Below are positions 39,068-47,899 of a DNA stretch of 64,000 bases, piece after piece (positions within the stretch are counted from its first letter, which is position 1; the number at the start of each line of letters is the position of its first letter). The stretch comes from Caldilineaceae bacterium (GTDB lineage Bacteria > Chloroflexota > Anaerolineae > Caldilineales > Caldilineaceae). Under the pieces are notes generated by a model. That model was not told the DNA's origin. It worked only from the letters and a program-made list of their open reading frames with translations, and made no database searches. A program made the position numbers and the translations under genes. The stretch lies in the NCBI GenBank assembly GCA_020846635.1, contig JADLDO010000048.1, positions 1 to 64,000 on the forward strand. Reading direction: 5' to 3'.

Positions 39068-40414
39068 CTATGGCATGGGCGGCAGAGATTGGTAGCGTTG
39101 GGCGAAGTCGAGAATCAGGAAATACATTTCCTGCCCCGCTTCGCTCAGGTCGTCGCCGATCTGCAAATAGTGGCTTACATCTTCATAGTAAAAGACCTCA
39201 ACCGGCACATGGGCGGCTTTGAGCGCGGCCTCCAGTTGGTAGGCTTGGTCGATGGGCGTAACCTTGTCCGCCGCGGTATGGATGATAAGGGTGGGGGGCA
39301 ATTGGGCGGCGGTGTAGACGGGCGAATAGCGCAGGAAGGGGAGCGGATAGAGATTAGGCGCGCCGAGGGCCGGGATGAGCAGTTCGAAGTCGGGTGTTAT
39401 CTCTAGCCTGCCCGCATAGAAATCTGCCGAGCCGCTAAAGGCGTTGCTGATACCGCCTACCGTGATCCAGGCGGCCACAGCCGCGCGTTCATCACGCATC
39501 AGCCGGTGGAGGATTGGGCTGCTAAAGCTGCCGCCGAGCATGACGATCTGGTCGGGGAAGATGGCGGGGTGGAGATAGCCACCGCGTGCCAACGCCAGCG
39601 CCACGCGCGCATCTTGGGCATGTTCGTCAATGGCGAGGGCGCGGTCGCCAATGGGGGAGATGGCGACGAGTGCATAGCCCGCGGCGGCAAAGGAGACGCT
39701 GACCGATTCCCAGCTATCGACCGCGGTGGGGTAGATCATAAAGAGCATGGGCAGTTGGCGGCCCGTGGAGCCATCTGGGGGGAACTGTAAGGGTAGATAG
39801 ACGCGCAAGGTATCAATGGTTGCGCCTGCAAAGTCAAATTGATAGGCGTGAACTTGAGCGACCGCGCCGGCGGGGAAGGGCGCGCTGGCGGTGTACGTGG
39901 CTGTTTCTGCTAATGCGACGGCAGCGGGCAAGGGAGCGGGCAGGGCTTCTGCCTGGTGCGGATGAAGGATTAACGGCGCAAGTGTGGTTGTTATTCCTGC
40001 GCGGATGGTCGCGAGGGAAGGGATCGCCAGCCAACCCTGGGGTACGGTTTCGTCATAGTCAGGCGCTACCGCTGCAGGGACATACTGCCCGGCTGGGACA
40101 TTCTGAATGGCAAAGTTGCCATACGCATCGCTTTGCGTGGCATAGGGCGTACCTGTGCGCGAGGCGACGAGTACGGTTGCCCCAGAGATCGGTTCGCCTG
40201 TGGGATTGATCACTGTGCCGCTGAGTGTCCCAGTGGGGGTATTGGCTGCGCTCTCGTCGTGCGTGTTAAGGGTACCCAGACTGCGGGCGAGGTAATAGCC
40301 GATGACATTGCCTTCCGGTGTCGGCACGCAGGCTGCCAGGAGCAGAGTGAGCAGCCCCAACAGTAGCCATTTTGATACCGTCCATTCGGAAAAGTTGCCA
40401 TTCTCTAGATGCAT
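39068..40414 (-). CDS. Lipoprotein with carboxypeptidase-regulatory domain and alpha/beta hydrolase domain
   Basis: The 448-residue product starts with a signal peptide and lipobox (WLLLGLLTLLLAAC). Next comes a carboxypeptidase-regulatory-like beta-sandwich (GTLSGTVINPTGEPISGATVLVASRTG ... YGNFAIQNVPAGQYV), a linker, and an alpha/beta hydrolase domain. The nucleophile elbow is GGSFSS, the acid is in TAADKVTP and the His is in VSHYLQ, giving a full serine-hydrolase triad. It should therefore be a surface-anchored esterase or peptidase. The ATG at 40414 was chosen because the earlier frame adds 25 residues before the signal peptide and AGGGG lies upstream of this ATG. Confidence 0.84.
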   Translation of the reverse strand: MHLENGNFSEWTVSKWLLLGLLTLLLAACVPTPEGNVIGYYLARSLGTLNTHDESAANTPTGTLSGTVINPTGEPISGATVLVASRTGTPYATQSDAYGNFAIQNVPAGQYVPAAVAPDYDETVPQGWLAIPSLATIRAGITTTLAPLILHPHQAEALPAPLPAAVALAETATYTASAPFPAGAVAQVHAYQFDFAGATIDTLRVYLPLQFPPDGSTGRQLPMLFMIYPTAVDSWESVSVSFAAAGYALVAISPIGDRALAIDEHAQDARVALALARGGYLHPAIFPDQIVMLGGSFSSPILHRLMRDERAAVAAWITVGGISNAFSGSADFYAGRLEITPDFELLIPALGAPNLYPLPFLRYSPVYTAAQLPPTLIIHTAADKVTPIDQAYQLEAALKAAHVPVEVFYYEDVSHYLQIGDDLSEAGQEMYFLILDFAQRYQSLPPMP

Positions 40415-40612
40415 AGAAAAATGCCCCTTCAGCCTTCTTGATCTGCTCGACTTTGCCCTATCATACCACGGGGCCAACTGGAGCAGCATTGCTGTTGTTT
40501 TGCTTTGCCTGTTGCACAGAAGCTATACTACACGACTACTTTGTAGCGAAACCAAGCTCCATGTCGAAGAGCATGAGTTAACATAAATATTGAACATGAA
40601 TAAGGTGGCGTA

Positions 40613-43600
40613 ATGACTTCAGGCTATTATCGATTTCCAACGATTCAGAACGGGACCGTGGTCTTTGTCTCCGAAGATGATCTGTGGAGCGTTCCGGTGG
40701 AGGGTGGGGCGGCGCGCCGCTTGACAAGCAATTTGGGTGAAGTGACCTACCCCATGCTTTCCCCCAATGGTGAGTTGCTCGCCTTTGTCGGGCGCGAGGA
40801 AGGCGCGGCAGAAGTCTATGTCATGCCCGCGGCTGGTGGTTCGGCGCGACGGCTCACCTATCTCAGCAGCAATCCACGCGTTGTAGGATGGCTGCCCGAC
40901 AGTTCGGCGATTATCTTTACCAGCAGCTACGGCCAGCCCGATTCCAGCGAGATGGTGCTGTTCACCGTGGGTGCAGGCGAGAGCAACGGCGAAGTAAGTA
41001 ACAGCGAAGTGAAGCAACTGCCCTATGGCGCGGCGCGTTCAATCGCCTTTGCTCCTGGGGAGGAGATCGGGGGGCGTGTGGTGATTGGTCGCAACACGGG
41101 CGACCCGGCACGCTGGAAACGCTATCGGGGTGGCACCGCGGGCTATCTTTGGATCGATGCTAATGGCGATGGTAATTTTGTGCGCTTTTTGCCCGAGCTA
41201 AAGGGGAATATCGCCTCGCCCATGTGGTTAGCTGATCGCAGCGGCAACGGGAACCCGGCCAATCAGAATTTGGGGCGCGTCTATTTTGTCAGTGACCATG
41301 AAGGGGTAGGCAACCTCTATAGCTCGCGGCCCGATGGGAGCGACCTGCGGCGGCACACCGATCACGAAGATTACTATGTACGCAACCCTCATTCCGATGG
41401 TGAGCGCATTGTCTATCATGCTGGGGCCGATCTCTTTATCTATCGTCTCGACGAAGACACATCAAGCCGGGTCGAGGTAAGCTATCACAGCCCGCGTGTG
41501 CAGCGTAATCGCAAGTTTGTGGATGCGGGGCGCTATCTGGATGGCTATGGCCTGCATCCGACCGGGCAGGCAGTGGCAGTGACGACGCGCGGTAAATCGT
41601 ATACCTTCTATAACCATGAAGGGCCTGTTGTGCAGTATGGCAAGCGCGATGGGGTGCGCTATCGCCAGCCAACATGGCTGCATGATGGGCGGCGCATGCT
41701 GGTCGTGAGTGATGAGCCGGGCGAGGAGACGCTGGAGGTCTACAACGGCAAGCCCAATCAGTCTCCGCTCCGGCTGGAAGGGTTGGAGATTGGGCGAGTC
41801 GTGTCGATCAAGGCATCACCCATTGAAGACAAGGTGGCGTTGACCAACCATCGTCACGAGTTGTTGTTGATCGACCTGACCACGCGCACCTTTGAGGTCA
41901 TTGATCGCAGCACCTTTGTGAACATCTCCGGCTTTGACTGGTCGCCCGATGGCCGTTGGCTTGCCTATAGCTTTGGCGCAACCTCACGTACCAGCGAGAT
42001 CCGTCTCTATCAATTGCCTGAGGCGGCTGCAAAGGGCGGCAATGACAAAGCGAACGGCAAGACAGAAGGTGGCAAAACAGAGGACAATAAAGGGCGTGAC
42101 GCAGGCCCCGAAGGACAGCCTGCTGATGCAGCAAGCGCGGCGTCTACGGCAACCAATGGGACGGCGCGCGCGCTTGGCGCGCTACCGCTCACGACACGCG
42201 ACCAACGCCATGTGATCACGCGCCCGGTTCTACATGATGTGCGTCCCGCCTTTGACCCAGAGGGCAGGTATCTCTATTTTCTCAGCTATCGTGAGTTCAA
42301 CCCGGTCTATGATGGACTTCATTTCGATTTGGGCTTTCCCTGGGGAATGCGTCCCTATTTGATTACGCTGCGCGCCGACCTGCCCAATCCCTTTATTCCC
42401 GTACCCGATCTGGGCGATGAGGAAGAGGATGACGAGCATGATGAGGCATTGGATGATGCGGATGGTGATGAGGATGGGGCCGAAGGGGATGACGAGGAGC
42501 ATGATGAAGATGATCACGATGATGATGATCATGATGACGAAGATGATAGTGGCGAAGATGACGATGAATATGAGGACGACGAGGATGATGACGACGAGCC
42601 GGAAGATGCATCCGACTTCTGGCGTGCGCTGGCACGTATGCGGCGTGTAAGCCGTTCGATCTCGCTGGAGAGTGAACCTGTTAGCAGTGGGGCTGCCAAG
42701 CAAGCCGCTGACGCCAAAAAGAAGGGGCCGGAGAAACAAGCTCATCAGCCCAAAAAGGGTGAGCCAAGCAAGCCAAAGCCGGTTCGCATTGATCTGGACG
42801 GTATTGAGCAGCGGGTGATCGCTTTCCCTGTCTCTGATGGGCGCTATGGGCAGATCATAGGCTTGCCCAACAAGGCGCTCTTTACCTCTTTTCCCATCCA
42901 GGGGCAGCTAGATGGCGGCTATGAGCGGGAAGATGACGCCAGCGAGGCAGGATCGCTGCGCGCATATGACTTTAAGGAATATAGAAGCGAGACGTTGGCC
43001 GACAACGTGACTTCGTTTGAGGTCGCTGCAAACCTCAAGAAGCTGATCTATTGGGGGAAGGGCCAACTGCGCGTGATCAACGCGGGCGAGAAAGCGCCAG
43101 GTGGCGGTGGTTCCTCGCGCAAGACGGGTTGGATCAACTTGGGGCGTGTCAAGGTGTCGGTTGAGCCACAGAGCGAGTGGGAGCAGATGTTCCGCGAGGC
43201 GTGGCGGCTGCAACGCGATCAGTTCTGGACGGAAGATATGTCCGAAGTGGATTGGCAGACCGTCTATCATCGCTATTTTGCGCTGATCCCTCGTGTCAGC
43301 ACCCGTGGCGAGTTTAGCGACCTGATGTGGGAGATGCAAGGCGAGTTGGGCACCAGCCATGCCTATGAGTTTGGCGGCGACTATCGCGCACGCCCCTTTT
43401 ATGGGCAGGGCTTTCTGGGGACGGAGTTGAGTTGGGATGCTGAAACCGGCGGCTATCGCGTGGGCGAATTGGTGTTGGGGGATGCGTGGGACGCGTCGAC
43501 CAACTCTCCATTGGCTGCACCTGGTGTCGATGTAAAGCCGGATGACGTGATCATCGCTATCAATGGGCAAATGCTCGATGCCCAGACCACTCCCGCGCAA

Positions 43601-44575
43601 CTTCTCGTCAACCAGGCCGGAAATGAAGTGCTCCTGACCTTGTTGGCGCGCCCCAAAGCCTCCTTGAATGGGCAGGATGCTCCAGCGCCGGTGGCAAAGG
43701 AGCTACAAGGAGAACCACAAGACGAGGCGCATGAGGAAAAGGCGCAGGCTCTAGAAGCGGCTGAACCTGAACGCGCCGAACCGGAAATTGTAGTGCCCGA
43801 CGCCGCGCCCCCCATTGGCGGCGCGCCCACATCGCCGGCAGTACGAACGGTGGTTGTCAAGGCGATTGGCAGTGAGGCTCCGGCGCGCTATCGTCACTGG
43901 GTCAATGAGAACCGGCGCAAAGTCCACGCCGCGACCCAGGGCCGCGTGGGCTATGTCCATATCCCCGATATGAGTGCCGAGGGATATGCTGAATTCCACC
44001 GTGGTTATTTGGCCGAGGTTGATCGAGATGCGTTGATCATTGATGTGCGCTATAACGGCGGCGGTCATGTCAGCCAGTTGATCTTAGAGAAATTGGCGCG
44101 GCGGCGATTGGGATATGATCTGTCGCGCTGGGGGGGATTGATCCCCTATCCGGTGGAGTCGGTAGCGGGGCCGCTGGTGGCGCTGACCAACGAGCACGCG
44201 GGCAGCGATGGCGATATCTTCTGCCACAGCTTTAAGATGTTGAAGCTGGGGCCGCTGGTGGGCAAGCGCACTTGGGGGGGTGTCATCGGCATTTCACCGA
44301 GCCATCCGCTTGTTGACGGCACTGTCACAACCCAGCCTGAATATAGTTTTTGGTTTGAGGATGTGGGTTGGGAGGTGGAGAATTATGGCACCGACCCTGA
44401 TATTGATGTCGATATCACGCCTCAAGATTATCAAAAAGGGTCAGACCCGCAATTGGATCGGGCGATCCAAGAAGCGCAGCACCTGTTGGAGACGCAGCCG
44501 CGCAAGGTGCCGGAGTTGACGACCAAGCCGAGCCGCGCCCTGCCCAAACTGCCGCCGCGCGTGCCTTCGGCGTAG
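40613..44575 (+). CDS. Tricorn-like protease with a highly acidic insertion
   Basis: This 1320-residue homologue of tricorn protease matches the archaeal family order. An N-terminal beta-propeller (from FPTIQNGTVVFVSEDDLWSVPVEGG) and a second propeller are followed by an alpha-helical C1 region with the catalytic Ser-His of GTSHAYE near 912, a PDZ domain (GYRVGELVLGDAW... about 943-990), an Ala/Glu/Pro-rich linker of ~60 residues, and the C2 domain. In C2, HAGSDGDIF near 1196 gives the nucleophilic Ser and EVENYGTDPDIDVD the Glu. Residues about 600-668, within the second propeller, are almost all Asp, Glu and His, an insertion absent from Thermoplasma tricorn. It degrades oligopeptides left by proteasome- or ClpP-like proteases. 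No signal peptide is seen. Confidence 0.9.
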   Translation: MTSGYYRFPTIQNGTVVFVSEDDLWSVPVEGGAARRLTSNLGEVTYPMLSPNGELLAFVGREEGAAEVYVMPAAGGSARRLTYLSSNPRVVGWLPDSSAIIFTSSYGQPDSSEMVLFTVGAGESNGEVSNSEVKQLPYGAARSIAFAPGEEIGGRVVIGRNTGDPARWKRYRGGTAGYLWIDANGDGNFVRFLPELKGNIASPMWLADRSGNGNPANQNLGRVYFVSDHEGVGNLYSSRPDGSDLRRHTDHEDYYVRNPHSDGERIVYHAGADLFIYRLDEDTSSRVEVSYHSPRVQRNRKFVDAGRYLDGYGLHPTGQAVAVTTRGKSYTFYNHEGPVVQYGKRDGVRYRQPTWLHDGRRMLVVSDEPGEETLEVYNGKPNQSPLRLEGLEIGRVVSIKASPIEDKVALTNHRHELLLIDLTTRTFEVIDRSTFVNISGFDWSPDGRWLAYSFGATSRTSEIRLYQLPEAAAKGGNDKANGKTEGGKTEDNKGRDAGPEGQPADAASAASTATNGTARALGALPLTTRDQRHVITRPVLHDVRPAFDPEGRYLYFLSYREFNPVYDGLHFDLGFPWGMRPYLITLRADLPNPFIPVPDLGDEEEDDEHDEALDDADGDEDGAEGDDEEHDEDDHDDDDHDDEDDSGEDDDEYEDDEDDDDEPEDASDFWRALARMRRVSRSISLESEPVSSGAAKQAADAKKKGPEKQAHQPKKGEPSKPKPVRIDLDGIEQRVIAFPVSDGRYGQIIGLPNKALFTSFPIQGQLDGGYEREDDASEAGSLRAYDFKEYRSETLADNVTSFEVAANLKKLIYWGKGQLRVINAGEKAPGGGGSSRKTGWINLGRVKVSVEPQSEWEQMFREAWRLQRDQFWTEDMSEVDWQTVYHRYFALIPRVSTRGEFSDLMWEMQGELGTSHAYEFGGDYRARPFYGQGFLGTELSWDAETGGYRVGELVLGDAWDASTNSPLAAPGVDVKPDDVIIAINGQMLDAQTTPAQLLVNQAGNEVLLTLLARPKASLNGQDAPAPVAKELQGEPQDEAHEEKAQALEAAEPERAEPEIVVPDAAPPIGGAPTSPAVRTVVVKAIGSEAPARYRHWVNENRRKVHAATQGRVGYVHIPDMSAEGYAEFHRGYLAEVDRDALIIDVRYNGGGHVSQLILEKLARRRLGYDLSRWGGLIPYPVESVAGPLVALTNEHAGSDGDIFCHSFKMLKLGPLVGKRTWGGVIGISPSHPLVDGTVTTQPEYSFWFEDVGWEVENYGTDPDIDVDITPQDYQKGSDPQLDRAIQEAQHLLETQPRKVPELTTKPSRALPKLPPRVPSA
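42415..42610 (+). repeat. Low-complexity acidic coding tract
   Basis: A GAT/GAC/GAG/CAT-rich stretch inside the tricorn gene codes for about 65 almost purely Asp/Glu/His residues. It stays in frame. Antisense readings of it give His/Arg-rich frames that are artefacts. Confidence 0.85.
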
Positions 44576-44629
44576 CTGCTGCATGTGGCGTGGGCCAATC
44601 CCCGTAGTGAAGTGAATCCGATTCCCTGT

Positions 44630-44689
44630 CATGTCATGCCGCAGACTTTTCTCTTGGGCAGCGCAGAGAGATGTCTGTGGCACGACATG
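44630..44689. repeat. Imperfect palindromic intergenic repeat before the pectate lyase
   Basis: Arms beginning CATGTC and ending GACATG, with GCCGCAGAC pairing to GTCTGTGGC and CTCT to AGAG around the loop, form a long imperfect hairpin. It is related to the element at 32736-32795. It ends 14 bp before the pectate lyase start codon. Confidence 0.55.
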
Positions 44690-44703
44690 GAGGACGTGCG
44701 CCA

Positions 44704-46188
44704 ATGAGAAAACGTGTCGGCTTTGTAATTGTCATCCTGATCATTGTCATGGTTGCGTACGGTGCTGCGACACTTTCGCCAAAGGCATCTGAGATAGCGG
44801 CTGACACACCGGCTCCTATACCAACATCTGTACCAACTTCTATGCCAACATCGACCCCGTTGGCAACATCTACACCGTCGGCAGCCGCCACAAATGCCCC
44901 TGTGCCGGTTCCGGGGGCTTTGCCGGCTTTCCCTGGGGCCGAGGGATTCGGCGCTGAAACCGTTGGGGGGCGTGGTGGAACGGTCATTGAAGTGACAAAC
45001 CTTAACGACTCCGGCCCCGGCAGTTTAAGAGCGTGCATTGAGGCCAGTGGCCCGCGCATCTGTGTGTTTCGGGTTGGCGGTATGATTACCGTCGAATCTG
45101 ACATGGATATTACCAACCCCTTCATCACCATTGCCGGGCAAACTGCCCCTGGCGATGGCATTACCTTGAGGGCCAGCGGAAATGATGTCGGAAGTCCGAT
45201 TCGTGTACGCACCCAGGAAGTCATTATCCGCTACCTGCGCTCTCGACCAGGGACGACAGGACTCAATAACCGCGCCCTCACTATTGGCAACCAGCACAAT
45301 CCGCCCTTCAATGTCATTGTAGATCATAGCTCCTTCAGTTGGTCTGGCGATGAACTGATCATCGCCTGGTATAACACGCAGAAAATAACGCTGCAATGGA
45401 ACTACTTCACCGAGAGCTTGCCCAGCTCGGATGGTACGGTTGGGTTGAAAGGCCCTAATCTGGGGAGCGCAGAAGGGGGGTATTACAGTTTTCATCACAA
45501 CCTAGTGGCGCATCATTTACAGAGGCTGCCTAGTATTAGTACGGGAGCCGGCCCTGTCGATGTGGTCAACAACGTCATGTATAACGCAGGTAGCACAGGA
45601 ACCAGGGCGCACAATATGGCGCAGATCAACTTCGTGGGCAATTATATAAAGGCCGGCCCCAACACGACGCTGGAGACTTGGGTCAGGGATGCCGGGGTGA
45701 TCGGTTTCTACGTAAGCGACAATGTGCTTGAGGGGAAAGGCATCCTTCAGCGTTTGCTGCCTGATTCTAGTCGCATTGTCTCTCAGCCTTTTGTCGCCCC
45801 TGCGATTACGACGACCAGCGCGACTGTTGCCTATGAACAGGTGTTGGAGATGGCTGGCGCTACGCAGGGTTTGACCTGTGATGGTTCGTGGTTTTTCCGG
45901 CGCGACGCTGTCGATAGGAGAGTCGCCGATAGCGTAAGACAAGGTACAAGAGGTCACTCTCTGCCGGTTTCTGAAACTGCCCACCAGCTTGGATATATCA
46001 ATAGCCCTGCGGATGTCGGCGGCTGGCCCAATTTGGCATCCGGCACAGCCTGTCCCGATGGCGACCATGATGGTATGCCGGATGAGTGGGAACGCGCGCG
46101 GGGGTTTGATCCGGCTGTCGATGACAGCGCGCTGTTCATGCCGGATGGCTATACCCGGCTAGAGCACTACCTTAACGCAATGGATTAG
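44704..46188 (+). CDS. Secreted pectate lyase-like beta-helix protein
   Basis: The 494-residue product has a signal anchor (VGFVIVILIIVMVAYGAATL), a Pro/Thr/Ser-rich linker (to about residue 75) and a right-handed beta-helix of the pectate lyase superfamily. That part includes AFPGAEGFGAETVGGRGG, VIEVTNLNDSGPGSLRACIEASGPRICVFRVGG, PFITIAGQTAPGDGIT and VIIRYLRSRPG. The C-terminus has CPDGDHDGMPDEWERARGFDP, a Ca-binding thrombospondin-3/dockerin-like motif. It probably cuts polygalacturonate or a related acidic polysaccharide outside the cell, which fits the acid-sugar genes elsewhere in the window. A longer frame begins inside the palindromic repeat; GGAGG before the ATG at 44704 supports this start. 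Confidence 0.85.
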   Translation: MRKRVGFVIVILIIVMVAYGAATLSPKASEIAADTPAPIPTSVPTSMPTSTPLATSTPSAAATNAPVPVPGALPAFPGAEGFGAETVGGRGGTVIEVTNLNDSGPGSLRACIEASGPRICVFRVGGMITVESDMDITNPFITIAGQTAPGDGITLRASGNDVGSPIRVRTQEVIIRYLRSRPGTTGLNNRALTIGNQHNPPFNVIVDHSSFSWSGDELIIAWYNTQKITLQWNYFTESLPSSDGTVGLKGPNLGSAEGGYYSFHHNLVAHHLQRLPSISTGAGPVDVVNNVMYNAGSTGTRAHNMAQINFVGNYIKAGPNTTLETWVRDAGVIGFYVSDNVLEGKGILQRLLPDSSRIVSQPFVAPAITTTSATVAYEQVLEMAGATQGLTCDGSWFFRRDAVDRRVADSVRQGTRGHSLPVSETAHQLGYINSPADVGGWPNLASGTACPDGDHDGMPDEWERARGFDPAVDDSALFMPDGYTRLEHYLNAMD

Positions 46189-46748
46189 CTCCAAACGTGC
46201 CATAAAATTCCCTCTCTACTTTTCCTCTCGTTTCTTTCTTTTCGCCTCTTTGTTCCTCGCGCTTTCACATCGAGTACCCCAGAAGTAAATAGCAATACCG
46301 CGCCCTAAGACAATCGGCGTATGGGCCAGCGGAAATGGCCGCGCGCATTGTCGTACGGCTTGCCAAAATGGTCTTATCGCGTTGCCGTCATCATCGAATG
46401 AACGACGTAGGGGCGGCTCCATCATCCATACCTGGGGTGCGCAGGCAAATCTTGCTATCTTTGTGTCAGGTTGTGTGTGTCTGGAAGTGTAGATGAAGTG
46501 TAGGTAAGGGAGAGTGAACGTCGGGCAAACGGTGAGTTGCACGCTCACCCAACGCCAGCGTGACGGGATAGAAGTAGACGAGCCATGTGGAAGGTGCATT
46601 ACAGTAGCCCATTATGGCAGGTGGATACGTGGTAGTCTCAGCAATTAGAACTTGCTACTTCATACCCCAGTGGTTCTATCCACAATCTACAACTTCACTA
46701 CACTCCAGAACTGAAACGAATAGGGAGATCAAAAAATTGAAGACAGCC
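46189..46748. other. Intergenic stretch with no recognised gene
   Basis: About 560 bp hold no supported open frame. A short hairpin (GGTGAG with GCTCACC) occurs near 46.53 kb. A promoter for the CAP-domain gene is expected but not identified. Confidence 0.4.
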
Positions 46749-47495
46749 ATGCGCTTGGGTTTCTCGGCGCGCGACGGAGAGCGCGAAGAAAAACTTCGTG
46801 CCATGCAAGGCGCTTCTGAAAAGAGTTGCACGCGGGCACTGCACTTGCCGTCTACTTTACTGCTGGATTTGACAGGGGATTCCCCGCTGTCGAAAAGAGC
46901 GCGATTGGGCCTGTGGTGGATCATCGGCTTTACGATGATTTGGAGCGCACTCCTATGGACAACGCTGCCCGCGGCAGCGCAGCAGTTCCACCTCTATGTA
47001 CCGTCAGTCAGCACAGATGATGTGCAAGGGAGCGGCACCGAACCCGCTGAATGTGCGTTAAGCAGCGAAGAATCTGCGGTGGAGGAGAAGATGGTGGCTG
47101 ATGCGGGCCAGCAGCGGGTCAATCCAGTCTGCGATCCGGTTCTCTCGCAAGTGGCGCGGGCGCGTGCCAGAGATATGGCCTTACGCAATTATTTCTCTCA
47201 TACCAACCCCGACGGTGATGGGCCTAATCTATTAGTGCGAGAGGCAGGGTATGCGCTGCCCGATTGGTATGGCGACACGCAGGACGCAAACAATATTGAG
47301 TCCATCAGCGCGGGACACGCAACAGCCGGTGATGCCTGGCAGGCCTGGCTCAACTCAGCCAGCCATCGCCCCCATGTCCTGGGAACCGAGCCATTTTATG
47401 CGGAGCAAGTGGCCTATGGGGTCGGCTACTATTACAATCCCAATTCCACCTATCATCACTATTGGGTCTTTCTTTCGGCGCCCCTGCCAGAATAG
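46749..47495 (+). CDS. CAP-domain (SCP/PR1-like) secreted protein
   Basis: The product has a basic N-terminal stretch, one membrane segment (LGLWWIIGFTMIWSALLWTTLPAAAQQ, probably an uncleaved anchor or signal) and a CAP domain: VNPVCDPVLSQVARARARDMALRNYFSHTNPDGDGP, SAGHATAGDAWQAWLNSASHRPHVLG, and a Tyr-rich end (YGVGYYYNPNSTYHHYWVFLSAP). The His and Glu positions that bind metal in CAP proteins are largely kept (FSH, SHRPH). Bacterial CAP proteins are extracellular and mostly uncharacterised. The start is uncertain: frames run upstream to 46614, and the ATG at 46749 was chosen because the membrane segment then follows at a usual distance (248 residues). Confidence 0.72.
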   Translation: MRLGFSARDGEREEKLRAMQGASEKSCTRALHLPSTLLLDLTGDSPLSKRARLGLWWIIGFTMIWSALLWTTLPAAAQQFHLYVPSVSTDDVQGSGTEPAECALSSEESAVEEKMVADAGQQRVNPVCDPVLSQVARARARDMALRNYFSHTNPDGDGPNLLVREAGYALPDWYGDTQDANNIESISAGHATAGDAWQAWLNSASHRPHVLGTEPFYAEQVAYGVGYYYNPNSTYHHYWVFLSAPLPE

Positions 47496-47560
47496 CCATC
47501 ATGATTCCTGCGGAGCCGTGGCAGTCGAAAGATCTTGTGGGGTAGCAGCATAGTTTTTGG

Positions 47561-47594
47561 AACGGCAGCGTACAAATGCGCTGCCGTTTTTTTT
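47561..47594 (+). terminator. Rho-independent terminator after the CAP-domain gene
   Basis: AACGGCAGCG, an 8-nt loop and CGCTGCCGTT followed by six T residues form a textbook terminator about 65 bp past the stop codon. Confidence 0.88.
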
Positions 47595-47681
47595 GATTGG
47601 CTCTCTCCAGGAGCATAGCACCAGGCGATTTTGCGTGTGAAAAAAGCAAAAATGGCCCCAAGACAGGAATTAAGCGGACTA

Positions 47682-47708
47682 TTGACAACCCAAAGTTTGA
47701 GGTAGAAT
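47682..47708 (+). promoter_or_regulatory. Possible promoter of the MalE-MalF-MalG-like operon
   Basis: TTGACA at 47682-47687 and TAGAAT at 47703-47708 resemble -35 and -10 hexamers, but the spacing of 15 bp is short, so this is tentative. A leader of about 190 nt would follow. Confidence 0.35.
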
Positions 47709-47899
47709 AGGCCGTAGGGCAAACCTATGACAAAGTTTGGATTTGCCTCCCAGAAGGAACTTAGGGGTCTAACCTGCTGAAGGTTGGCTACCCACTGAGC
47801 AGCAACCTGGCCTTTCTCATGGCCTACGTTGCTTTGTTGTTATACCTATCACCTTGAAACCACTGTAAACAACACAACTGAAAAGCGAAGGAGACATTT
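47709..47899 (+). other. Leader region of the maltose-type importer operon
   Basis: Downstream of the putative promoter, GGGCAAA pairs with TTTGCC around 47715-47750, and AACC-x-AGGTT hairpin arms lie near 47775. No conserved riboswitch fold is recognised. It ends with AAGGAG before the binding-protein start. Confidence 0.35.

Noticed and set aside
42393..42635. His/Arg-rich minus-strand frame in the tricorn gene that resembles a metal-binding protein.
   Set aside because: It is the antisense reading of an Asp/Glu tract, which necessarily gives His-, Arg- and Ile-rich frames.
44671..44703. Longer N-terminus for the pectate lyase.
   Set aside because: These codons lie largely within the palindromic intergenic repeat. 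The ATG at 44704 has a ribosome-binding site and immediately precedes the signal segment.
46216..46599. A 127-codon minus-strand frame in the gap before the CAP-domain gene.
   Set aside because: Low-complexity Lys/Arg/Glu tail, no homology recognised, and no ribosome-binding site; treated as non-coding.
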